Assembly (NCBI GenBank): GCA_019638385.1
Contig: JAHBTW010000030.1
Location: 1 to 42,761, forward strand
Source of the DNA: Saprospiraceae bacterium
Lineage (GTDB): Bacteria; Bacteroidota; Bacteroidia; Chitinophagales; Saprospiraceae
Reading direction: 5' to 3'
Length of the DNA: 42,761 bases
Shown here: positions 24,093 to 31,019 of the stretch, in pieces
Position numbering within the stretch: the first letter of the stretch is position 1
Layout of the letters: each line of letters begins with the position of its first letter
Notes under the pieces: model-generated
Databases searched by the model: none
Seen by the model: only the letters and a program-made list of their open reading frames with translations
What the model was told of the DNA's origin: nothing
Made by a program: the position numbers and the translations under genes

Positions 24093-25019
24093 ATGTTTCG
24101 TCTCGTCTCCATCATCGGGGTTCTTACCTTTTGGGCAACCGGCCCGGCTTGCTCTCGTGTTTCGGATGCCGATCGCTCCGGCGAGCCGTTGAAAATCGTT
24201 TGTACCACCGGAATGATTGGAGATGCCCTGACCCGCATCGCCGGCGACAAAGCCTCCGTGGCTGCCCTCATGGGGCCGGGCGTAGACCCGCACCTCTACA
24301 AAGCCACACAAGGCGACCTGCGCCTGCTTACAGAAGCCGACCTCATTTTTTACAACGGCCTGCACTTGGAGGGCAAAATGGGTGAAGTGTTGGAAAAACT
24401 GTCCCGAACCAGAAAAGTAACGGCATTGGCGGAAGCCATTCCACAGGAATTGCTGCTGCACTCTGACGCAAAAGCCAATGTATTCGATCCGCACGTCTGG
24501 TTCGATGTGTCTCTGTGGCGCCGGGTGGTGCGACAAGCCGGTGAAACCTTAGCGGAGGCCGACGCCGAGAACGCCGCATATTACCGCGCCAACACCGACA
24601 CCTTCCTCACTGAATTGGACAGCCTGCACCAGTGGGTAGCCGCACAGATAGCGAGTATCCCCCAGGAAGGCCGGGTGCTCATCACCGCTCACGACGCTTT
24701 CGGGTATTTCGGCAAGGCATATGGCATCGAAGTACGCGGCCTGCAGGGCATATCCACCGCATCTGAATACGGCCTCCGCGACATCAGCGAATTGGTCGCT
24801 TTCCTCACCGAACGCAAAATCAAAGCCGTGTTTGTGGAAAGCTCCGTGCCGGCCAAATCGCTGGAAGCCGTAGCCGAAGGCTGCGCCCGCCGGGGGCATC
24901 CCATCAAAATAGGCGGCTCGCTATATTCCGATGCGATGGGCGAAACCGGTTCGCCGGAAGGCGCCTATCCCGGCATGGTACGCGCCAATGTGACCACCAT
25001 TGTACAAGCATTGCAATAA
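24093..25019 (+). CDS. troA: metal ABC transporter substrate-binding protein, TroA/ZnuA-like
   Basis: 308 aa from ATG 24093; an upstream in-frame ATG at 24021 would put 24 extra charged residues before the signal sequence MFRLVSIIGVLTFWATG. Cys20 (GPAC) could be lipidated, although the lipobox is imperfect. The four metal ligands are visible: His67 (VDPHLYKAT), His134 (FDPHVWFD), His200 (ITAHDAFGYFG) and Asp280 (LYSDAMG). The His-His-His-Asp set and spacing match TroA of Treponema, whereas PsaA/MntC-type proteins use a Glu at the third place. The ligand is therefore Zn2+ or Mn2+. First gene of a four-gene importer operon under a DtxR-type operator. Confidence 0.92.
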   Translation: MFRLVSIIGVLTFWATGPACSRVSDADRSGEPLKIVCTTGMIGDALTRIAGDKASVAALMGPGVDPHLYKATQGDLRLLTEADLIFYNGLHLEGKMGEVLEKLSRTRKVTALAEAIPQELLLHSDAKANVFDPHVWFDVSLWRRVVRQAGETLAEADAENAAYYRANTDTFLTELDSLHQWVAAQIASIPQEGRVLITAHDAFGYFGKAYGIEVRGLQGISTASEYGLRDISELVAFLTERKIKAVFVESSVPAKSLEAVAEGCARRGHPIKIGGSLYSDAMGETGSPEGAYPGMVRANVTTIVQALQ

Positions 25020-25025
25020 AACAAT

Positions 25026-25817
25026 ATGACTCCCATCATCGAAACACACAACCTCACCGTTTCCTACAACCGCCGCCCGGTGTTGTGGGACGTTGACTTC
25101 AGCCTCCCGGAGGGGCGCCTCATCGGCATCATCGGGCCGAACGGTTCGGGCAAAACCACCCTACTGAAAAGCATCATGGGTTTGGTACAACCCGACAGCG
25201 GCTATGTGAAGCTGTTTGGACAATCTTTGGACGAGGTGCGCACCCGCATCAGTTATGTGCCGCAGCGCGAATCCGTGGATTGGGATTTTCCCGTAAGCGT
25301 GCGCGAAGTGGTGGAAATGGGTCGCTACCGGCGCGCCAACCTGCTCCGGCGCCTCAGCTCCGCCGACCGGGACATTGCCGCCGATGCGCTGCACAAGGTG
25401 GGCTTGCAGGATTTTGCCAAACGCCAAATTTCACAACTCTCCGGCGGGCAGCAGCAGCGCGTATTCATAGCGCGGGCGCTGGCCCAGCAGGCCGATCTCT
25501 ACCTCATGGACGAGCCGTTTGCCGGGGTGGATGCCGCTTCCGAACAAGCCATTCTCCAACTCCTCACCGAAATGAAAGCCGCCAGCAAAACCGTGCTCAT
25601 CGTACACCACGACCTGCAAACCGTGCGGCAGTTTTTCGACTGGATTGTGCTGCTCAATACGCACTTGGTCGCTTCCGGCCCCGTTGAATCGGCCTTCACC
25701 GAAGACCACCTGCGGCAGGCTTACGGCGGCCAACTCACCATCCTGTCGAAAGTAGCCGACTTAGTAAAAGAACGCCATTTCCCGGTAAGGGAGAAACCAT
25801 ACAAAGACCGGCCATGA
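25026..25817 (+). CDS. troB: metal ABC transporter ATPase, TroB/ZnuC-like
   Basis: 263-aa cytoplasmic ATPase with Walker A GPNGSGKTTLLKS, Q-loop YVPQRESVDW, ABC signature LSGGQQQRV, Walker B LYLMDEPFAGVD and H-loop IVHHDLQ. The PQRESVDWDFPV stretch is characteristic of manganese/zinc importer ATPases (MntB/TroB type). It starts 6 bp after troA, and its stop overlaps the permease start (ATGA). Confidence 0.95.
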   Translation: MTPIIETHNLTVSYNRRPVLWDVDFSLPEGRLIGIIGPNGSGKTTLLKSIMGLVQPDSGYVKLFGQSLDEVRTRISYVPQRESVDWDFPVSVREVVEMGRYRRANLLRRLSSADRDIAADALHKVGLQDFAKRQISQLSGGQQQRVFIARALAQQADLYLMDEPFAGVDAASEQAILQLLTEMKAASKTVLIVHHDLQTVRQFFDWIVLLNTHLVASGPVESAFTEDHLRQAYGGQLTILSKVADLVKERHFPVREKPYKDRP

Positions 25818-27103
25818 GTTCCTTCTTCTCTTTCAGCGATCCGAACGTGCAGATGGTAACCCTCGGCGTCATGTTATTGGGCGCGGGGGCGGCCATTGTG
25901 GGTTGCTTCACCTTTGTGCGCAAGCGGGCATTGGTCGGCGATGCTATTGCCCATGCCGTGCTGCCCGGCATTTGTCTTTCTTTTATGATCACCGGGCAAA
26001 AACACCCGCTGTGGCTGCTCGCCGGCGCGGTCGTTACGGGTTGGCTGTCGTTGCTGTTTATGGACTACATCACCCATCGCACCAAGCTCAAGGCCGATGC
26101 CGCTATCGGCGCGGTACTGAGCCTTTTTTTCGGGTTGGGCATTCTTTTGCTCACCGCCATTCAGCATTCGGGCAGCGCCCAACAGGCGGGTTTGGATAAA
26201 TTCCTTTTCGGTAAAGCCGCTTCCCTCACGCAGCAGGATGTGATCGTTTTCGGACTGACCACCCTGCTCGTACTGCTCGTGGTTTTTACTTTTTTCAAAT
26301 CTTTTAAACTCTTAGCCTTCGACCGCGACTTCGCCCATGCCATCGGCTTGCCGGTGCGGCTGCTGGAGTTTGTATTGTCCACCATCACTGTGTTGTCGGT
26401 AGCTACGGGCATACAAGCAGTGGGCGTGGTGCTGATGGCTGCGCTGCTCATTACGCCGGCGGCCGCTGCGCGATTCTGGACCGACAGTATGCAGCGGATG
26501 ACGGGTCTCGCGGCGGGATTCGGCATTGTGGCGGGTTTTTTCGGGGCATTCGTCTCCTATACGGCGCCGAGCATGCCCACCGGCCCCTGGATCGTATTGT
26601 TGTTGTCGGCCATTGCGGTCATTTCGGTGCTGCTCGCTCCACGGCGGGGTATTTTGGCGCGTTGGTTGCTGCAAGCGGAGAACAGCCGAAAAATGCTGGC
26701 GGAGAATATTCTGAAGTCGTTTTTCAGCCTTTCGGCAAAAAAGGAAGCCATATCGGAAGCCGATATTTTGGAGGCGCGGCCTTTTTCTGTCACCGGGTTG
26801 GGCCGCGGCCTGCGCCGGTTACAGCGCAGGGGCTTGGTGCAGCAAAGCGCGCCCCGAACCTGGCAACTGACGGAGACCGGCCAGATAGAAAGCCGCCGCG
26901 TAGTACGCCTGCACCGCCTGTGGGAATTGTATCTGAGCCATAAACTGGGCCTGCCGGCCGATCATGTACACAACAGCGCTGAAGCCATGGAACACCTGCT
27001 CACCCCCGAAGTGGAGCAACATCTTCTGGAGGAACTGGAATACCCGGTCCTCGACCCGCACGACAGCGCCATTCCCTACGATATTAAAACCGATGCGCCA
27101 TGA
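25814..27103 (+). CDS. troC: metal ABC transporter permease fused to a DtxR-like domain, TroC-like
   Basis: 429 aa. Residues 1-about 280 are the ABC-3 permease with about eight membrane helices (ALVGDAIAHAVLPGICLSFM; ALLITPAAAARFW). A further 140 residues follow on the cytoplasmic side: a winged-helix-like part (KSFFSLSAKKEAISEADIL, GLGRGLRRLQRRGLVQQ) and a DtxR metal-binding/dimerisation-like part (VVRLHRLWELYLSHKLGLP, VHNSAEAMEHLLTPEVEQHL, YPVLDPHDSAIP). This mirrors the LHRLWE and DPHGDPIP motifs of the nearby regulator. Such permease-DtxR fusions are known in this transporter family. The domain may sense cytoplasmic metal and gate transport. It overlaps both neighbouring genes by 4 bp. 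Confidence 0.9.
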   Translation: MSSFFSFSDPNVQMVTLGVMLLGAGAAIVGCFTFVRKRALVGDAIAHAVLPGICLSFMITGQKHPLWLLAGAVVTGWLSLLFMDYITHRTKLKADAAIGAVLSLFFGLGILLLTAIQHSGSAQQAGLDKFLFGKAASLTQQDVIVFGLTTLLVLLVVFTFFKSFKLLAFDRDFAHAIGLPVRLLEFVLSTITVLSVATGIQAVGVVLMAALLITPAAAARFWTDSMQRMTGLAAGFGIVAGFFGAFVSYTAPSMPTGPWIVLLLSAIAVISVLLAPRRGILARWLLQAENSRKMLAENILKSFFSLSAKKEAISEADILEARPFSVTGLGRGLRRLQRRGLVQQSAPRTWQLTETGQIESRRVVRLHRLWELYLSHKLGLPADHVHNSAEAMEHLLTPEVEQHLLEELEYPVLDPHDSAIPYDIKTDAP

Positions 27104-27936
27104 ACGCTTTCTGGATCATTCTCACCGGCACTTTGGTAGCTATCTGCGGCGGGCTGTTGGGCGCTTTTCTGCTGCTGCGCAAAATGTCTATGGTCGGCGA
27201 CGCCATATCGCATGCCGTGCTGCCGGGTATCGTCATCGCCTATTTGTTGTCGGGCTCGCGGGAAGTACTGCCCATGCTCGTGGGGGCGGCTGCTTTCGGC
27301 GTATTCGCCACGGTGGTGATAGAGGCGCTGTACCGCAAAGCACGCCTGCAATCGGATGCGGCCATCGGCATTACGTTCACCGGGCTGTTTGCACTGGGCA
27401 TTGTGCTCATTTCGCTATTTGCCGGGCAGGTGGATTTAGACTTAGACTGCGTGCTCTTCGGCGAGATCGCGTATGTACCCATTGATGTGTGGATCACGCC
27501 GGGCGGCATCAATATGGGGCCGCGCGCGGTGTGGGTTACGGGCGGCTTACTGGTATTGGTGCTGGCCATGATCGGCATCGGTTATAAAGGGCTGCTGCTC
27601 ACTACCTTCAACCCTGAACACGCAGCGTCCATCGGTATCTCCGTTGCCTTTTGGCATTATCTGCTCATGAGCGCCGTATCGGTCACCACGGTGGTGTCGT
27701 TCGAATCGGTGGGCGCCATTCTGGTGGTGGCTTTTCTCATCGTGCCGCCTGCCACGGCTTATCTGCTCACCAATAAACTGAAGCCGATGCTGGCCCTCAC
27801 GGTGCTGTTTGGGCTCGGCGCCGCAGTGGGCGGCTACTACCTGGCAAGCTGGATTGACGGCTCCATTGCGGGCGCTATGTCGGTGGTGGCAGGAGTGTTT
27901 TTTACGGCTGCGCTGGTGGCGAAGCATAAAAGATGA
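27100..27936 (+). CDS. troD: metal ABC transporter permease, second subunit, TroD-like
   Basis: 278-aa ABC-3 permease without the C-terminal extension. It has about eight membrane helices and family motifs MVGDAISHAVLPGIVIAYL, LQSDAAIGITFTGLFALGI, FNPEHAASIGIS and VAFLIVPPATAYLLTN. It is the last gene of the operon, coupled to troC by an ATGA overlap, and gives a heterodimeric permease with troC. The protein ends LVAKHKR. Confidence 0.93.
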   Translation: MNAFWIILTGTLVAICGGLLGAFLLLRKMSMVGDAISHAVLPGIVIAYLLSGSREVLPMLVGAAAFGVFATVVIEALYRKARLQSDAAIGITFTGLFALGIVLISLFAGQVDLDLDCVLFGEIAYVPIDVWITPGGINMGPRAVWVTGGLLVLVLAMIGIGYKGLLLTTFNPEHAASIGISVAFWHYLLMSAVSVTTVVSFESVGAILVVAFLIVPPATAYLLTNKLKPMLALTVLFGLGAAVGGYYLASWIDGSIAGAMSVVAGVFFTAALVAKHKR

Positions 27937-28355
27937 AAGCGGGGGGAATAAAAAAGCCGAAGCAACTGCCCCGGCTAAAAAAATTAATCCTCCAATACTT
28001 ACTTTTAAAAATGGTAAAAGTGTTTGTTTCTCTGTTGTCATTTTCGTTCAGCCCGGTTAGCGCCGTCAGGCGTAGAACCGCACTGTCGTCCAGAAAGACG
28101 GTGTTTCATAGTGTTTTGCCTTGTTGATTGGGAGGTACAATTAGCCGCTCAGGTATCAGGTGATAGCGATTTGGATGAAGAATCAAGAATCTTGCACCAT
28201 ATCATCTGATTTAGGCTGCAAATAAAGGGCATTCACCGCCTTGCAACAAACTTCGAACTCGGACAAACACCCGGACAAGTTAAAATAACCTGTATGTATG
28301 GAGTTTCGCTCCGCTTGTAAGCGTAATTTTGCTTGCTCAACCTAGTTACTACTCT
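27937..28355. other. 419-bp non-coding spacer with a minus-oriented terminator-like hairpin and a -7 box
   Basis: No supported gene. AGCCG (27955-27959) pairs with CGGCT (27972-27976), flanked by A-runs on the plus strand. Read on the minus strand this is a stem followed by six T, so it would terminate leftward transcription, although both neighbours are plus-strand genes. TAATTTTG (28324-28331) fits the -7 consensus for the regulator gene starting at 28356. Short frames here have no recognisable family. Confidence 0.5.
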
Positions 28356-30236
28356 ATGTGTCTTCCCAAAAGAAATTTATCGGGTTCTGGTGTTTGGATT
28401 GCTTTGTTTCTATGGGCCATCATGGCAATTGTCAGTTGCCGGCAACAGGAAACGAGTACGGATGATGCCTTCTTCGAACGCCAAAACGCGGCGCACGACG
28501 GCGACTACTTAGCGACTTACCCGCTGCACAACCCCGATTCCTGTATCATCCGGCTCAAAGCCGAAGTGCCGGAGCAGTTGCAGCCCTGGGCCTGCTTTTC
28601 CCTGTGGTATCGCTTGCCGCGCAATTCGCCGGAGCGGAGTTTTCGCCTGCTCGAACTGTACGACACACACTACCCGCACGATACTGTTTTTGCGTTTACT
28701 CAGTTGGTGCGCGGCGAGTTCATGGTAGAACTCCGGCATCGCGACTCTGCCCGTGTGTTCCTCAACGATGCCCGCCGGCGTTACCTCGCACTCGGGCGCC
28801 CGCTTGATGCCTCCGATGCCGATTACCTCATGGCCCGGTGTTACAGCCAGGAAAACAACCTCCCCAAGGCGCTCGAAAGTTATTTCGGCGTGTTGGAACT
28901 CCTCAACCGCCATGATACCGCGTTTTCGCACCGCCACGCCTTTTTGTATATGGACATAGCGACCGCCTACCGGCGCAGCAAAGACCTCCTGCAAGAAATG
29001 TTCTGGCTCCATAAAGCCTGGAACGCCGACTTTTCCCAATTGGACAAGGCCTGGGATTATCAGGTGAAAATTGCTGCCCGAATGGCCTCTGCTTATGCCG
29101 TAAACAACCCGGATTCCAGCTTAATAATGGCGCGATTAGCCGTGGATATTTTTAAGGAAAATTCAGATGCGCCCGTTCCGTCACGGCTTCAATATTATCT
29201 ATGCCTCGCCCACTTTAAAAAAGGAGACTGCGCTGCCGCGCTGCCACTATGCAGGGACGCCTATGACCGCAACAACGCTCAACAGGATGTTTTTTGGTCG
29301 AGCCAACTTGCCCAGGCCCTCGGTGAGAGTTACTTCTGCCTCGGCCGCTTAGACTCCGCCGAATGGTTCATCCGTCAGGCGATCGCCAGTCCGGATACCG
29401 GAAACCTTACCGGCGTACACAAACGATTAGCCGATATTTATACCCAACGGGGAGACTATAAAGCGGCCCTCTCAGAAGTCATTATTGCCTATGAATTGAA
29501 TCAGCGACTTTTTGCCGCAGAAAGAGCGCGCGCGCTCTCCGAGTTTGAAGCGCGTTTTGAAGCTGCCCGCAAAGAACGCCTCATCACCGAACTGGAGGCC
29601 CAACAAAAAATCCGACAACAACGCGACCTCCTCATTATCTTGTCTTTTCTCACAGCTATCGGCCTATTGGCGGGGCTACTGTGGCGGCAGCGCAATCGCC
29701 GCCGTTTCCTCGAGCAGAGCAATGAACTGCTCCAACAAAAAAAAGCGCTCGCCGAGGTTCGCGAACAACTCAAAATTCAAGAACTCGAACATTCCCAATT
29801 CCTGTTGAAAAACACACAGGCGGAATTGAATACCACGGCGGAACTCCTGACACTGAAAAACCAACTTATTGAAGAGCTTGAAATGCGCCTCCACCGCCGC
29901 AACCTCGCCCCCTTAGACGTGGATGCCCCCGATTCCTCTGAAAATCCCAATCTGCACGGCCTGAAAATTCTGACAGAAGCCGATTGGTCGCGCTTTCGCG
30001 AACGATTCGACCGGCAAATGCCTGGATTTATGACCGGCCTCAAAGCGATGCACCCAAGCCTGACCAATGCCGAAATCCGGTTGTTTCTGTTGATGAAATT
30101 AGGTTTTGACACCCTCGAAATATCAGAAGCGCTCGGCATCTCCAAAGAGAGCGTATGGCGAAGCCGCCACCGGCTGAGCAAGCGGCTCGGCCTGCCCGAA
30201 ACGGCCGACTTGAATCAGTTTGTGCAGGGGTTTTGA
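28356..30236 (+). CDS. membrane TPR protein with C-terminal LuxR-type HTH (regulator)
   Basis: 626 aa from ATG 28356; an upstream TTG overlaps the -7 box. The N terminus is a lipoprotein-type signal (LFLWAIMAIVSC, Cys28). Residues about 40-400 are TPR-like helices (MARCYSQENNLPKALESYF, RLADIYTQRGDYKAALSE). A membrane helix (about 422-442, LLIILSFLTAIGLLAGLLW) leads into a coiled coil (about 450-515). The C terminus (about 570-620, NAEIRLFLLMKLGFDTLEIS, ALGISKESVWRSRHRLSKRL) is a LuxR-like helix-turn-helix. Periplasmic TPRs linked to a cytoplasmic HTH suggest a one-component membrane sensor, a design common in Bacteroidota. Target genes and ligand are unknown. Confidence 0.82.
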   Translation: MCLPKRNLSGSGVWIALFLWAIMAIVSCRQQETSTDDAFFERQNAAHDGDYLATYPLHNPDSCIIRLKAEVPEQLQPWACFSLWYRLPRNSPERSFRLLELYDTHYPHDTVFAFTQLVRGEFMVELRHRDSARVFLNDARRRYLALGRPLDASDADYLMARCYSQENNLPKALESYFGVLELLNRHDTAFSHRHAFLYMDIATAYRRSKDLLQEMFWLHKAWNADFSQLDKAWDYQVKIAARMASAYAVNNPDSSLIMARLAVDIFKENSDAPVPSRLQYYLCLAHFKKGDCAAALPLCRDAYDRNNAQQDVFWSSQLAQALGESYFCLGRLDSAEWFIRQAIASPDTGNLTGVHKRLADIYTQRGDYKAALSEVIIAYELNQRLFAAERARALSEFEARFEAARKERLITELEAQQKIRQQRDLLIILSFLTAIGLLAGLLWRQRNRRRFLEQSNELLQQKKALAEVREQLKIQELEHSQFLLKNTQAELNTTAELLTLKNQLIEELEMRLHRRNLAPLDVDAPDSSENPNLHGLKILTEADWSRFRERFDRQMPGFMTGLKAMHPSLTNAEIRLFLLMKLGFDTLEISEALGISKESVWRSRHRLSKRLGLPETADLNQFVQGF

Positions 30237-30277
30237 GCACTGTGAGTTCTATTACAGACAGACTCATAGCTCGAAGC
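30237..30277. repeat. heptamer inverted-repeat element, copy 6 (degenerate)
   Basis: A left remnant GAGCACTGTGAGTT spans the end of the regulator gene. After a 16-bp gap come ACT, CATAGCT and CGAAGCG. It begins at the stop codon of the regulator gene. Confidence 0.55.
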
Positions 30278-30323
30278 GCCTAGGCACAAAACCCTCCCCC
30301 ACGACACGTCTTGTTGCGGGCTG

Positions 30324-30345
30324 TTATTCACGACACGTTCCTTAA
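30324..30345. repeat. fragment of the hairpin element's terminal repeat
   Basis: TTATTCACGACACGTTCCTTAA matches the right terminal repeat of the element at 10425-10446 at 20 of 22 positions. No second inverted end is recognisable nearby, so it is a solo end or a decayed copy. Confidence 0.6.
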
Positions 30346-30412
30346 AAAACCAGGAATCCATCACCTACCTGCAGCCGGCGTGAAAAAAATGGCAGGCAAA
30401 AAAAATTGTTTT

Positions 30413-30420
30413 TATATTTG
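30413..30420 (+). promoter_or_regulatory. promoter -7 box (TATATTTG) of the inhibitor-protease unit
   Basis: TATATTTG fits TAnnTTTG; no clear -33 is seen. It is followed by TAACGC and a leader of nearly 200 nt before the inhibitor ATG at 30619. The leader has no convincing coding frame. Confidence 0.5.
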
Positions 30421-30618
30421 TAACGCTTCTCTTCAGCGGTGTATTAACTGCGACAAATCATAACAGATATCCCTTCCCCTCGCATTCGGACGCAGTAAAC
30501 AGCTCGTCTTTGCATCTACTCTTTTCTCAAACACCTGCTGAACGAAAAGGCCGCACCGACCGTGCCTTTAACGGCTCTGCGGTATTGGCTGATTTTTTCA
30601 CCCAAAAATCAAATCTAT

Positions 30619-30984
30619 ATGCATTTCGATGTTCTCTTTCTCCTGTGTATGCTCGTCGCCGGCTGCTCCAGTTCCCCACGTTCGGGAGACGATGTGGTGA
30701 AAGTAAAAAGCGGCGAAACCTTCGAAGTCAAGTTGGAATCGCAAATCGCTACCGGCTACCGCTGGAGCCTGGCCGATTCGCTTGATACCCGGTATCTGGA
30801 ACTCGTGGACAAAGTTTACAAGGAATCTGATGCAGATGTGGACGGAAGTATGGATACAGAAATTTGGACCTTCAAGGGTTTAACGCCGGGCAAAACCGCC
30901 ATCCATTTGCTTTACAATCCGGCCTGGCAACAGGAAAAAGCATCCGATGCAAAGACCCGCACCGTAAAAGTTGAAATTTATTGA
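30619..30984 (+). CDS. chagasin/I42-family cysteine protease inhibitor, lipoprotein
   Basis: 121 aa from ATG 30619; an in-frame ATG at 30562 would precede the signal sequence with 19 non-hydrophobic residues. The signal ends in a lipobox, MLVAGC, so the protein is likely lipid-anchored outside the cytoplasm. The mature part is a chagasin-like Ig fold. VKSGETFEVKLES leads to the inhibitory loop IATGYRWSL (compare NPTTGYxW), then EIWTFKGLTPGKTAIHLLY and a NPAWQQE loop equivalent to the RPW loop. Chagasin-type proteins block papain-family (C1) proteases. The next gene, 35 bp downstream, encodes exactly such a protease, so this is probably its dedicated inhibitor. Confidence 0.82.
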   Translation: MHFDVLFLLCMLVAGCSSSPRSGDDVVKVKSGETFEVKLESQIATGYRWSLADSLDTRYLELVDKVYKESDADVDGSMDTEIWTFKGLTPGKTAIHLLYNPAWQQEKASDAKTRTVKVEIY

Positions 30985-31019
30985 TCGCAACGATTTATTC
31001 ACCATTTAACCAATAACAA

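Noticed and set aside
27547..28041. 164-aa minus-strand open frame starting MTTEKQTLLPFLKVS
   Set aside because: Most of it is antisense to troD, and the hydrophobic-looking start is a translation of the hairpin and T-run.
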